A DNA stretch of 43,120 nucleotides. Source: an uncultured Succinivibrio sp. Lineage in GTDB: Bacteria > Pseudomonadota > Gammaproteobacteria > Enterobacterales > Succinivibrionaceae. The stretch covers positions 1 through 43,120 of the forward strand of contig CAAECI010000008.1 of the NCBI GenBank assembly GCA_900754255.1. Direction: 5' to 3'. Positions 23,348-32,389 of this stretch are shown one piece after another (the first letter of the stretch is position 1; every line of letters begins with the position of its first letter). Below the pieces are notes generated by a model. That model was given only the letters and a program-made list of their open reading frames with translations, had not been told where the DNA came from and made no database searches. The position numbers and the translations under genes were made by a program.

Positions 23348-23370
23348 GCGCTGAGCAATTTGGTATCGCC

Positions 23371-23453
23371 GCGCGCCTGAAATACGGCGCGCATTCTCGA
23401 AAATCATAATAAAAAACAATGTGCTTTAACTGCATAGGGGATTTTTATCCCCT
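23371..23453 (+). promoter_or_regulatory. Hairpins between the binding protein and the DUF2291 gene
   Basis: A 7-bp GC stem (GCGCGCC 23371-23377 with GGCGCGC 23386-23392) has no T tail; such hairpins commonly protect the highly expressed binding-protein mRNA. A second stem (GGGGAT with ATCCCC, 23437-23452) lies just before the AAGGAG site of the next gene and could limit its translation. Confidence 0.45.
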
Positions 23454-23468
23454 TATAAGGAGTACAGC

Positions 23469-24110
23469 ATGAAAAAAGGAATTGTGATCGGGACGGCTCT
23501 TGCGGCAGCAGTATTGATATATGCCGGCCTCACCGCCACGATCGTACCTCAGGGGCAGGAGGCAACGCTGACCGGCGAGGTCGAGTTTGATCCTACAAAG
23601 GTTGCTACTGATTTTTGGGAGCAAAAATCCGCCGCATATTTTGAGAAAAATGCCGTCGATCTCGTAACGCTTATAAAAAAATCGGAGGGAGATTTTTCCA
23701 AGGTAGCCTCCGAATTCGGACATTATTCCATGGGCGACAAGGGCGAGCTTTCATTTATCGTCAAAGGATCCGGGCGCGTCACCACGGTTAAAAACAAATT
23801 GCGATCGGGCTATTTGGCCTTCGATTTGGACGGCAACGATTCTGAGATCAAGACCCGCCTGCAGATAGGCCCCGTGTTCAAGGGCTCGGCCGTACGCGAT
23901 TCCATCAGCCTAATTTCCTATAAGGATTATAAAAATCAGATTGAATGGGCGGGCGTATCCGTTGCGTTCCATGAGCTTATCACCAAGGAGCTGCTCTCCA
24001 AGATCGACATGAATGCGCTTGAGGGTAAAAGCATTGAATTCATCGGTTGCTTTACCGTTTCCAAGCCGGATCTCGTGAACATAACCCCCGTGAAGATCAC
24101 CGTCAAATAA
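23469..24110 (+). CDS. DUF2291 periplasmic protein of the sugar transporter operon
   Basis: The ATG at 23469 has AAGGAG upstream, giving 213 residues. An N-terminal hydrophobic segment (about residues 4-22) acts as signal or anchor; there is no lipobox cysteine. Conserved family features include F-D-P near residue 41, the G-P-V-F-K-G-S-A-V-R-D-S stretch in mid-protein, and N-Q-I-E-W-A after it. DUF2291 (PF10054) proteins are regularly encoded between RbsB- and RbsA-like genes; their role in transport is unknown. Here the gene sits in exactly that place. Confidence 0.82.
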   Translation: MKKGIVIGTALAAAVLIYAGLTATIVPQGQEATLTGEVEFDPTKVATDFWEQKSAAYFEKNAVDLVTLIKKSEGDFSKVASEFGHYSMGDKGELSFIVKGSGRVTTVKNKLRSGYLAFDLDGNDSEIKTRLQIGPVFKGSAVRDSISLISYKDYKNQIEWAGVSVAFHELITKELLSKIDMNALEGKSIEFIGCFTVSKPDLVNITPVKITVK

Positions 24111-24149
24111 AGGATAAATCTCATGAGCAACGAGCAGGAATAAATTTAT

Positions 24150-25658
24150 TTGCACTGTGAAAAGATAGACAAGATCTATCCCGGCACCAAGGCCCTTGAT
24201 CAGGTTTCCTTCGACATAAAACGCGGCAAGGTCAACGTTCTCATAGGTGAAAACGGTGCCGGCAAATCCACGCTGATGCGTATCGTGGCAGGCATTGAAA
24301 AGCAGTCTGCCGGCAAAATGTATCTGCAGGGGCGCGAGGTGGAATTCAATTCCACGGTCGAGGCCCGCAGAGAGGGCATAGCCATCATTCATCAGGAGCT
24401 GTGCCTCTTTCCCAATCTGACCGTGTTTCAAAACCTCTTCATGTCCACCGAGCGAACCAAGAACGGCTTTTTGGACGACGCCAAGCATCGCGAGCTTGCG
24501 AAGAAGGTATTGGCACGCCTCAAATATCCCATCGATCCCGATACCAAGGTAGGAGATCTGCGCGTGGGACAGCAGCAGATGATCGAGATCGCACGTAATC
24601 TGCTCATTCCCAATCTTAAGATCCTGATCATGGACGAGCCCACCTCCTCCCTGTCCGAGCAGGAGGTTGAGGTGCTCTTTAACATCACCCGCGAGCTTAC
24701 CGCCGCCGGTATTTCCGTGGTTTACATCTCTCACCGCCTCGAGGAGCTGATGCGTATCGGCGATTACGTCACCATCTTCCGTGACGGTAAATTGGTGGCC
24801 GAGGCGGCGGTAAAGGACGTGGATCTGCCTTGGATAGTCAAGCAGATGGTGGGTGAGGGCAAGAGCTATCCAAAGCGCAAGGAGCCGGTTGACTGGTCAG
24901 TGCGCCCTAATGTGCTCGAGGTTAAAAATCTGTCCCTGCCTAAAAGCGGCGGCGGCTATTTGCTAAAGGACGTTTCCTTCAATTTAAGAAGGGGCGAGAT
25001 CCTCGGTATTTACGGCCTTTTAGGGGCGGGGCGCTCGGAGGTATTCGAATCCATCATGGGCATGCGTCCCGATCATACGGGGGAGATCTTAGTAAACGGA
25101 AGCAATATTAAGGTGGGATCGGTTTCGGATCAGATCGCCAAGGGCTTTGCCTGGCTGCCTGAGGATCGTCAGCGCGACGGCTTGGTGCAGACCATGTCCA
25201 TTGCCAAAAATATAGCCCTGACCAACATCGCCGCCTATACGAATTCTCTAGGTCTTATCGACAAAAATAAGGAGGATGAAGCCGAGCAGGCAATGATCGA
25301 CGACGTGCACATCAAGGTGGCCGACAAGGATCTGCCCATACTCTCGCTCTCAGGCGGTAACCAGCAAAAGGTGGTATTTGCCAAGGGTGCGCTGACCTCT
25401 CCGCAGATCATGCTTTTGGATGAGCCCTCGCGCGGGATCGACATCGGTGCCAAGACCGAGATCTTCCATCTCATTTATCAATATGCCGAGCGCGGGGTTT
25501 CGATCGTAGTCGTTTCATCCGAGCTAGAGGAAATCATTGCCATCGCCGATCGCATCATGGTGCTATCAAACGGTGAGAAGACCGCTGAATTTACAGGTGC
25601 GGACATCAATCAGGACAACCTCGTCAAGGCCTCATATATGGGCCATAAGAAAAACTAA
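24150..25658 (+). CDS. RbsA-like sugar ABC transporter ATPase, start codon interrupted by in-frame TAA
   Basis: The protein (about 502 residues from TTG 24150) has two nucleotide-binding domains as in RbsA/MglA. The first has Walker A G-E-N-G-A-G-K-S-T and Walker B I-L-I-M-D-E-P. The second has a degenerate Walker A (G-L-L-G-A-G-R-S-E), signature L-S-G-G-N-Q-Q-K and Walker B M-L-L-D-E-P. The expected start is ATG 24123 with an AAGGA site, but it reads M-S-N-E-Q-E and then TAA (24141-24143) before continuing I-Y-L-H-C-E-K-I in the same frame. Only the TTG at 24150, with AGGA ten bases ahead, gives a full ATPase; no Met precedes Walker A. A single C-to-T change of CAA to TAA is a plausible origin. 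Confidence 0.85.
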   Translation: MHCEKIDKIYPGTKALDQVSFDIKRGKVNVLIGENGAGKSTLMRIVAGIEKQSAGKMYLQGREVEFNSTVEARREGIAIIHQELCLFPNLTVFQNLFMSTERTKNGFLDDAKHRELAKKVLARLKYPIDPDTKVGDLRVGQQQMIEIARNLLIPNLKILIMDEPTSSLSEQEVEVLFNITRELTAAGISVVYISHRLEELMRIGDYVTIFRDGKLVAEAAVKDVDLPWIVKQMVGEGKSYPKRKEPVDWSVRPNVLEVKNLSLPKSGGGYLLKDVSFNLRRGEILGIYGLLGAGRSEVFESIMGMRPDHTGEILVNGSNIKVGSVSDQIAKGFAWLPEDRQRDGLVQTMSIAKNIALTNIAAYTNSLGLIDKNKEDEAEQAMIDDVHIKVADKDLPILSLSGGNQQKVVFAKGALTSPQIMLLDEPSRGIDIGAKTEIFHLIYQYAERGVSIVVVSSELEEIIAIADRIMVLSNGEKTAEFTGADINQDNLVKASYMGHKKN

Positions 25659-25678
25659 GGGTTTCGGAGAATACACAA

Positions 25679-26701
25679 ATGAATAAAAATGATCTGATCA
25701 TGACCATACTGAAGGGGCGTACTCTGATTGTGCTGACCCTGCTCGTTATTTTCTTCTCGTTTGCCAGCGAGTCGTTCTTTACCTCGCAGTCGTTGCTACT
25801 GGTGGCCAAGCATGTGGCTCTGTACGGCATTTTGGGTATAGGCATGACCTACGTGCTGGTAACGGGCGGCATCGATCTGTCGGTAGGCTCGGTGGTCGGT
25901 CTTTCGGGTATGATCTCGGGGCTTCTCATCAATCACGGTCTCACCGTTTTCGGCTATACCATCTATTTCTCCGTGCCCGTGATCGTGCTGATTGCCATAT
26001 GCATAGGCGTGATCGTAGGAGCCGTCAACGGTGTGATCATCACCAAGTTTGCCGTAGCTCCCTTCATCGCCACGCTGGGGATGATGTACGTAGCCCGCGG
26101 CGCCGCCAACCTCACCTCCGCCGGTGCCACCTTCCCCAATCTCGTGGGCAAGGAGGCCTTGGGCAATACCGGCTTTGAGATCTTCGGCCGCGATATTATG
26201 GGCTTCCCGGTGGCGGTAATGATCCTGATCGTCATTGCGCTCATAGCCGCCGTCATTTTGCGTAAGACTCCCTTCGGCTGGCATATTTTGGCCATTGGCG
26301 GTAATGAGCGTGCCTCCAAGCTCTCGGGCGTACACGTCGATGCCGATAAGATCCTGGTCTATATGTTCTCAGGTGCCTGTGCCGCCGTAGTCGGGATCAT
26401 CGCCACTTCCCAGCTTGTTGCCTCCCATCCCATGACCGGTAACACCTGGGAAATGAACGCCATCGCCGCCGCCGTCTTGGGCGGCACCTCCCTCATGGGC
26501 GGCGTCGGAACCATCGTTGGTACCGTGATCGGCGCCTTCATCATCGGTGTTATCTCAGACGGTATGGTTATGTGCGGAGTTTCAGAGTTCTGGCAGATGA
26601 TCATCAAGGGCTTGGTCATAGTGCTCGCCGTCATCATCGATCAATATCAGCGCTCGTTGCAGGCTCGTATGGCTCTGCAGGTTCGCAACGAAAATAAGTG
26701 A
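25679..26701 (+). CDS. RbsC-like sugar ABC permease
   Basis: The product is 340 residues with about eight to ten hydrophobic segments, typical of branched-chain-type sugar permeases (PF02653). The G-I-G-M-T-Y-V-L-V-T-G-G-I-D-L-S-V-G-S-V motif near residue 60 and the late A-A-A-V-L-G-G-T-S-L-M-G-G-V-G motif are family hallmarks. It should form the inner-membrane channel, as a homodimer, with the ATPase encoded 20 bases upstream. CGGAG lies about nine bases ahead of the ATG. Confidence 0.9.
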   Translation: MNKNDLIMTILKGRTLIVLTLLVIFFSFASESFFTSQSLLLVAKHVALYGILGIGMTYVLVTGGIDLSVGSVVGLSGMISGLLINHGLTVFGYTIYFSVPVIVLIAICIGVIVGAVNGVIITKFAVAPFIATLGMMYVARGAANLTSAGATFPNLVGKEALGNTGFEIFGRDIMGFPVAVMILIVIALIAAVILRKTPFGWHILAIGGNERASKLSGVHVDADKILVYMFSGACAAVVGIIATSQLVASHPMTGNTWEMNAIAAAVLGGTSLMGGVGTIVGTVIGAFIIGVISDGMVMCGVSEFWQMIIKGLVIVLAVIIDQYQRSLQARMALQVRNENK

Positions 26702-26789
26702 TTGAGTACGGAGGCAGGGTAATCGAAAGCTCGGCCTCCCAAAACTGGATTTTAACGAATTAAAAATACCGTAAAAGAAGGACCATATC

Positions 26790-28193
26790 ATGACAGCACA
26801 TATCAAATTGGGATTCGTGCCTACCCGTCGCAGCGTCTTTTCCGCCCCCGATGCGCTTAAATACAGAGCGCTTACGGCCAAACGTCTGACCGAGCTCGGG
26901 GTCGATTTCGTCGACATCACTGACATCAACTCCGAGGGACTGCTGTTTGCTGATGAGGACGTGCAGAAGATTGCGGACAAATTCCGCCGTGAAAAGGTGG
27001 ACGGCATCATTCTTGCGCATGAGAACTTCGGTACCGAATATGTATGTGCGCGTCTTGCCAAAGAGCTTGATCTGCCCGTATTGCTGTGGGGACCTCTGGA
27101 TGAGGCACCGCTTCCCGACGGACGCAGACTGCGCGATACCCAGTGCGGACTCTTTGCTACCGGTAAGGTATTGCGCCGCTTCAACGTAAAATTTACCTAT
27201 CTGACCAACTGCCGTCTGTCCGATCCTGTATTTGAGCGCGGAATTCATGATTTTGAGGCCGTATGCAACGTGGTGCGTACCTTCCGTCATATACGTATTT
27301 TGCAGATGGGCCCTCGTCCCTTCGACTTTTGGACCACCATGTGCAACGAGGGCGAGCTTTTGGAAAAGTTCAATATTCAGCTTTCGCCCATTCCTCTGTC
27401 GGAGCTTGTAGCCGAGGTGCGCCGCATTGAAAAGGAAAACGAGGCCTCGGAGGAGCTTAAATTCCTTCAGGACAACACCGTGATCAAGATCAGCCAAAGC
27501 AAGGTGAGCACGGTGGCGGCCTTGGCCCATGCCATGAAAAATCTCATCGACAAGTACGGCTGCAATGCCGGAGCCATACAGTGCTGGACGGCGCTGCAGG
27601 GTGAGCTTGGGATCATGCCCTGTGCGGCCAATGCGATCTTAAACGACATGGGCATTCCGGTGGTGTGTGAAACCGATATTCACGGAGCGGTGACCGCACT
27701 TTTGGCCGAGGCGGCCGTGATGAATCGCAGTCGCAGTTTCTTTGCCGACTGGACGGTACGTCATCCCACCAACCTAAACGGTGAGCTTTTGCAGCATTGC
27801 GGTCCCTGGCCCTTCTCGGTGTGCTCGACCAAGCCCGAGCTTACCACTCCCATAGCCTTTACAGATGAGGGATCGCTTTCAGCCGAGGCCAAGCCCTGTG
27901 AGAAGCTCACGCTCACCCGCTTTGACGGTGATAACGGGGAGTATTCATTGCTGCTGGGCAACGCCAAAAGCTGCGCGGGTCCGCACATACTCGGCACCTA
28001 TATGTGGGTAGAGGTTGAAAACATCAAACGCCTTGAGGAAAAGATTGTCACGGGGCCATATATACACCACTGCGTGGGCGTCTATCAGGATGTGGTGCCC
28101 ATTTTGTACGAGGCCTGCAAGTATATAGGCATCAAGGCTGATCTTTATGATCCCATTGAGGAGCAGATCAGGGCTTATTTACGCGGAGAGTAA
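26790..28193 (+). CDS. apsI: L-fucose/arabinose isomerase-like enzyme, probable D-apiose isomerase
   Basis: The product is 467 residues and aligns with the L-fucose isomerase superfamily. Probable metal ligands and catalytic residues are Glu294 and Asp296 in C-E-T-D-I-H-G, Asp320 in A-D-W, and a His pair (I-H-H) near residue 429. It should isomerise an aldose to a ketose using Mn2+. In the D-apiose pathway described from Actinobacillus succinogenes, an isomerase of this kind makes D-apulose, and its gene lies between the importer and the two transketolase subunits, as here. The family is visible; the substrate rests on context. Confidence 0.7.
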   Translation: MTAHIKLGFVPTRRSVFSAPDALKYRALTAKRLTELGVDFVDITDINSEGLLFADEDVQKIADKFRREKVDGIILAHENFGTEYVCARLAKELDLPVLLWGPLDEAPLPDGRRLRDTQCGLFATGKVLRRFNVKFTYLTNCRLSDPVFERGIHDFEAVCNVVRTFRHIRILQMGPRPFDFWTTMCNEGELLEKFNIQLSPIPLSELVAEVRRIEKENEASEELKFLQDNTVIKISQSKVSTVAALAHAMKNLIDKYGCNAGAIQCWTALQGELGIMPCAANAILNDMGIPVVCETDIHGAVTALLAEAAVMNRSRSFFADWTVRHPTNLNGELLQHCGPWPFSVCSTKPELTTPIAFTDEGSLSAEAKPCEKLTLTRFDGDNGEYSLLLGNAKSCAGPHILGTYMWVEVENIKRLEEKIVTGPYIHHCVGVYQDVVPILYEACKYIGIKADLYDPIEEQIRAYLRGE

Positions 28194-28197
28194 GAAA

Positions 28198-29028
28198 ATG
28201 AAGGATTTGCAAAAACTGGCCTATGAGCTGCGCATGAATGTCATTGACATGATCGTAAACGGCAAGGGCGGACATATAGGCGGCGATATGTCGGTAATGG
28301 ATACCCTGGTGGCCCTCTACTTCAAGGAGATGAACATCAGCGTCGAAAATTTCAATGCGCCCGGGCATGATCATTTTGTCATGTCCAAGGGGCACAGCGT
28401 CGAGTCGCTGTATGCGGTACTGGCTAAAAAGGGCTTTTTCCCCATGGAGAGAGTGCTTAAGGAGTTCTCCCAATTCGGATCACCGTTTGTAGGACACCCC
28501 AACAATAAGTTGCCCGGCATAGAGATGAACTCGGGAGCTTTGGGACACGGTTTGCCCGTGGCCGTGGGTATGGCCATAGCCGAGCGCATGAACGGCAGTG
28601 ACAGTCGCGTCTATGTGGTTATGGGCGACGGCGAGCAGGCCGAGGGATCGGTTTGGGAGGGCGCCATGTCCGCGGCCAACTATCGTCTCGACAATCTTTG
28701 CGCCGTGCTCGACAGAAACCGCCTGCAGATCTCAGGTTGTACCGAGGATGTGATGGCGCTTGATGATCTGCATAAAAAATGGGATTCCTTCGGCTGGCAT
28801 GTCATCGACGTCAAGGACGGCAACGATATAGGACAGCTCCTTGCCGCCTTTGAGGAGGCCCGTATGGTCAAGGGTAAGCCCTCGGTGCTCATTGCCAATA
28901 CCATCAAGGGCAAGGGATCGCCAGTTATGGAGAATAAGGCCTCGTGGCATCACCACGTTCCTACGAGCGAGGAATACGCACAAATAATGAAGGATCTGGG
29001 ACAAAGAGCTGCGGAGGAAAACCTATGA
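28198..29028 (+). CDS. aptA: Transketolase N-terminal subunit, probable apulose-4-phosphate transketolase A
   Basis: The ATG at 28198 has GGAGAG about eight bases ahead, giving 276 residues. This is the thiamine-diphosphate-binding half of transketolase: G-G-H-I-G-G at 24-29, S-K-G-H at 63-66, and the ThDP motif G-D-G (143-145) extending to N174. Split transketolases pair with a C-terminal subunit, encoded directly next (start overlaps the stop). In the known pathway, the pair transfers a two-carbon ketol unit from apulose 4-phosphate to glyceraldehyde 3-phosphate, giving dihydroxyacetone phosphate and xylulose 5-phosphate. A standard split transketolase is the alternative. Confidence 0.75.
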   Translation: MKDLQKLAYELRMNVIDMIVNGKGGHIGGDMSVMDTLVALYFKEMNISVENFNAPGHDHFVMSKGHSVESLYAVLAKKGFFPMERVLKEFSQFGSPFVGHPNNKLPGIEMNSGALGHGLPVAVGMAIAERMNGSDSRVYVVMGDGEQAEGSVWEGAMSAANYRLDNLCAVLDRNRLQISGCTEDVMALDDLHKKWDSFGWHVIDVKDGNDIGQLLAAFEEARMVKGKPSVLIANTIKGKGSPVMENKASWHHHVPTSEEYAQIMKDLGQRAAEENL

Positions 29029-29960
29029 GCAACATCGCCAATAAACAAATGATTTGCGAGATCCTGATGGAGGCTGCCAAAAAGGACAGGGATATTGTGG
29101 TTTTGTGCTCGGATTCCCGCGGATCAGCCAGCGCCGCTCCCTTTGCCAAGGCCTTCCCCGAGCAGTTTGTGGAGGTAGGTATTGCCGAGCAGGATCTGGT
29201 GGGGATAGCTGCAGGTATGGCGCGCGTGGGCAAAAGAACCTTCCCCATGTCACCGGCCTGCTTCATTACCGCCCGCTCCTACGAGCAGTGCAAGGTGGAT
29301 GTGGCCTATTCGCATACCAACGTCAAGCTCATAGGTATTTCAGGCGGCGTTTCATACGGAGCGCTCGGTATGTCTCACCACAGTGCTCAGGATATAGCCT
29401 GCATGAGCTCGATCCCGGGCATGCGCGTTTATCTGCCCTCCGACTGTCATCAGACCAAGAAACTCATGGAGGTATTGGTAAGAGACAATGAGCCTGCTTA
29501 TATACGAGTGGGGCGCAATGCCGTCGATCCTGTGTATGAGGAGGACAATACCCCCTTTGAAATGGATAAGGCCACCTGGATCTGCAAAGGCACGGACGTT
29601 GCCATCATAGCCTGCGGCGAAATGGTGCTTTATGCCAAGGAGGCCGCCGCAATTCTAAAGGATAGGGGAATAAGTGCGACGGTGCTTGATATGTACTGTG
29701 TAAAGCCTTTGGATAAGGCGGCCGTGATCGAGGCGGCGGGTACTGCCAGGGCCGTGGTTACGGTCGAGGAGCACTCGCCCTTCGGCGGCTTGGGATCCAT
29801 GGTGGCGCAGGTGATGGCGGAGCATTGTCCGCGCAAATGCATAACCATGGCTTTGCCCGACTCTCCCGTGATCACCGGCAGCTCCAAGGAGGTATTTGCC
29901 TACTATAAGCTTACGGGTGAGGGTATAGCCGCAGTGTGTGAGGAGGCCTTAAATGGCTAA
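29025..29960 (+). CDS. aptB: Transketolase C-terminal subunit, probable apulose-4-phosphate transketolase B
   Basis: The ATG at 29025 overlaps the stop of the N-terminal subunit (ATGA), with GGAGG seven bases ahead. The product is about 311 residues and carries the pyrimidine-binding domain: F-V-E-V-G-I-A-E-Q-D-L-V-G (with the catalytic Glu), then S-H-H-S-A-Q-D-I-A, and the C-terminal E-E-H-S-P-F-G-G-L-G-S domain. It completes the active site with the first subunit. The frame ends eight bases into the kinase gene, so the three genes are tightly coupled. Confidence 0.78.
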   Translation: MSNIANKQMICEILMEAAKKDRDIVVLCSDSRGSASAAPFAKAFPEQFVEVGIAEQDLVGIAAGMARVGKRTFPMSPACFITARSYEQCKVDVAYSHTNVKLIGISGGVSYGALGMSHHSAQDIACMSSIPGMRVYLPSDCHQTKKLMEVLVRDNEPAYIRVGRNAVDPVYEEDNTPFEMDKATWICKGTDVAIIACGEMVLYAKEAAAILKDRGISATVLDMYCVKPLDKAAVIEAAGTARAVVTVEEHSPFGGLGSMVAQVMAEHCPRKCITMALPDSPVITGSSKEVFAYYKLTGEGIAAVCEEALNG

Positions 29961-31446
29961 GGACGACTATGTCCTCGGCATCGATCAAAGCACGCAGGGC
30001 ACCAAGGCCCTGCTCTTTGACGGTGAGGGCAATCTAATTTCCGTGAAAAGTCAGCCCCATCGGCAGATCATCAACGATCTGGGCTATGTAGAGCACTCCC
30101 TTGATGAGATAGCTAAAAACGTGATCGGTACGGTGAAGGCCTTGGTGGATGAAGATCCTGATCGTGCTTATAAAATCAAGTGTGCAGGTCTTAGCGTACA
30201 GCGCGAAACAGTGGGTGCCTGGAGACGATCGACGCAAAGACCGCTTTATCATGCCGTAGTGTGGCAGTGTCCGCGCGGGGCCGAGTATGTAAGACGCGAG
30301 GAGATAGCAGGCAGTGCACAGAGTATACGTGACGTCACGGGGCTTGAGCTTTCCGAATATTTTTCAGCCTCGAAAATTACCTGGCTTATGGATCATGTGC
30401 CTGAAATCAAAAGGGCGGCCTGTGAGCATGATCTGTGTATAGGCAATATGGATGCCTTTTTAGTGTCCTTCCTTACCTCAGGGCAAAGCTTTTATACCGA
30501 GCCCTCAAATGCCTCGCGCACGCAGCTTATGGATCTTAAAACTCAGCAGTGGTCGCCCGAGCTGTGCCGACTTTTTAAAGTTCCCATCGAGGCCTTGCCG
30601 CCTATAATCGACAGCGATGCCGAATTCGGCTGCAGTGATTTTGCGGGAGTGCTGGCGCACAAGATCCCGTTGCATGCGGCCATAGGTGATTCCCAGGGGG
30701 CGCTGTTCGGACACGGCTGTCTTAAGGACGGTCAGACCAAGACCACCTACGGTACCGGATCCTCAATTATGATGAATGCGGGCACTAAGACCGTAAGCTG
30801 TCCTCACGGCATAGTAAATTCTGCCGCCTGGCGTCGTCAGGGACGCAGTGTTTTTGTGCTGGAGGGCAATATCAATTACTCGGCGGGGATCATCTCCTAT
30901 CTTAAGGATGATCTCAAATTGATCTCCTCGGCTCAGGAAACCGAGGCTATGGCCAAGGCCGCCAATCCTCACGATCGATGCTTTTTTGTGCCGGCGCTGT
31001 CGGGACTGGGGGCTCCCTATTTCAATGCCGACGTACGCGGAAGCATTTTGGGGATGAGCCGCCTCACTGGGAAAAATGAAATCGTAAGAGCCGCTCTTGA
31101 TTCCATAGCCTTTCAGGTCAGTGACATCCTGGCACTTATTTGCAACCATGCAGGCATTCCCGTGACGGAGCTTGATGTAGACGGCGGTGCCACCAAAAAC
31201 GGCTATCTAATGCAGACTCAGTCTGATCTTTGCAGACTTAAGATCAAGGTACCGGAACAGAGCGAATTGTCGGGAAAGGGGGCGGCCTTTATGGCCGGCA
31301 TCGCCGCGGGTATTTATGATGAGGGGCTGCTTTTGAAGGAAAGCGTAGGGCGGATCTACACGCCGCAATGCGATGAGCAGAGCGCCAAATCAAGGCTTGA
31401 AAGGTGGCATCATGCCGTGGCTGTTGCCGTAAGCTACGGGATCTGA
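29953..31446 (+). CDS. aplK: FGGY-family carbohydrate kinase, probable D-apulose kinase
   Basis: The product is 497 residues; the ATG overlaps the preceding stop. The N-terminal FGGY domain starts G-I-D-Q-S-T-Q-G-T-K-A. The second domain has Y-G-T-G-S-S and D-V-D-G-G-A-T-K-N. It resembles xylulokinases and glycerol kinases and should phosphorylate a ketose with ATP. Placed after the two transketolase genes, it fits D-apulose kinase of the D-apiose pathway; xylulokinase is the alternative. A strong terminator follows at 31470. Confidence 0.75.
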   Translation: MAKDDYVLGIDQSTQGTKALLFDGEGNLISVKSQPHRQIINDLGYVEHSLDEIAKNVIGTVKALVDEDPDRAYKIKCAGLSVQRETVGAWRRSTQRPLYHAVVWQCPRGAEYVRREEIAGSAQSIRDVTGLELSEYFSASKITWLMDHVPEIKRAACEHDLCIGNMDAFLVSFLTSGQSFYTEPSNASRTQLMDLKTQQWSPELCRLFKVPIEALPPIIDSDAEFGCSDFAGVLAHKIPLHAAIGDSQGALFGHGCLKDGQTKTTYGTGSSIMMNAGTKTVSCPHGIVNSAAWRRQGRSVFVLEGNINYSAGIISYLKDDLKLISSAQETEAMAKAANPHDRCFFVPALSGLGAPYFNADVRGSILGMSRLTGKNEIVRAALDSIAFQVSDILALICNHAGIPVTELDVDGGATKNGYLMQTQSDLCRLKIKVPEQSELSGKGAAFMAGIAAGIYDEGLLLKESVGRIYTPQCDEQSAKSRLERWHHAVAVAVSYGI

Positions 31447-31469
31447 TCAGGATCTCGGTGGTCGCTAAT

Positions 31470-31497
31470 ACAAAAGGGATCTTTAGATCCCTTTTGT
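31470..31497. terminator. Bidirectional terminator between the kinase and metQ-like genes
   Basis: A perfect 12-bp stem, ACAAAAGGGATC with GATCCCTTTTGT, has a 4-base loop. A-rich and T-rich arms serve transcripts from both sides. It lies between two converging genes. Confidence 0.85.
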
Positions 31498-31524
31498 ACA
31501 TGTTTGAATGATGTGGTGACGGGA

Positions 31525-32334
31525 TCAGTACTTGAAGGCGGGCGTGAAGGCACCCTTGTAGTAGTTGTTGATGATGTCAGCCACCTCTTTTGAGTGGTAG
31601 AGATCCACTATATGGTTGTAGAGCTTATTGTCCTTATCCTCGGTACGGGAGGCAATGACGTTCACGAAGGGGTTGTCAAGCCCCCAACCGTCGGTGTTCT
31701 CAACGGCAATGGCATCCTTTTTGATGGAAAGACCGTGATCGACTGCAAAGCCGCCGTTGATAAAGCCGGCCGTAACGTCATCGAGAACGGCGTAGGCGTT
31801 ACCGGGCTCGATAAAGTAAAAATTGATTTTAAGCGGATTTTTTTCAATATCCTGCACGGTCGGGGTCCAGCCCGCATCCTTTTTCAGGCTTATGATCTTT
31901 TGAGCCTCAAGAAGCCTTAAGGCACGGCCGGTGGTTATGGGATCGGAGGGAACGGCGAAGGTATCCCCCTCTTTGAGCTCGTCTAACGACTTAATCTTTT
32001 TAGAAAAGATCCCGAGCGGAGCAATGAGAGTAGTACCAATGGCGGTCAAATGATAGTTATGCTCCTTGCTTTCGGTGTTAAGGAATCTGCCCGTCATGCA
32101 GGCGTGCAGGTCGATCTCCTTGTCCTCAAGAGCCCGATTGGGAATTGAATAGTCGTTGAATTTTACAAGCTCGAGCGTGACGCCCTCATCCTTTAACTTT
32201 TCAATTATGGGTTTCCATTGCTCGTTGTTCTCACCCACTACGCCGATCTTAATCGTAGGATCGGCTGCGGCCTGATTAAAAAGAAGAGCGGAGCCGAATG
32301 CGGCGGCAAGGGCAAATTTAATGACAGCTTTCAT
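31525..32334 (-). CDS. metQ: NlpA/MetQ-family substrate-binding protein
   Basis: The product is 269 residues; AAGGA lies ahead of the ATG. An N-terminal signal peptide ends near A-A-A-D (residues 22-25). The first strand I-K-I-G-V-V-G and the later A-P-L-G-I-F-S-K-K, V-P-S-D-P-I-T-T-G-R-A and A-V-E-N-T-D match the NlpA/MetQ family (PF03180), which binds methionine. MetQ is normally a lipoprotein, but no lipobox Cys is visible here. The MetN ATPase and MetI permease genes are not adjacent. Sitting directly after msrA, it may share its promoter. Confidence 0.85.
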   Translation of the reverse strand: MKAVIKFALAAAFGSALLFNQAAADPTIKIGVVGENNEQWKPIIEKLKDEGVTLELVKFNDYSIPNRALEDKEIDLHACMTGRFLNTESKEHNYHLTAIGTTLIAPLGIFSKKIKSLDELKEGDTFAVPSDPITTGRALRLLEAQKIISLKKDAGWTPTVQDIEKNPLKINFYFIEPGNAYAVLDDVTAGFINGGFAVDHGLSIKKDAIAVENTDGWGLDNPFVNVIASRTEDKDNKLYNHIVDLYHSKEVADIINNYYKGAFTPAFKY

Positions 32335-32389
32335 AATGTTTTTCCTTATCTTTCTTGCTGTAAATGAACCTTAGATCCGATGGCAGTGC

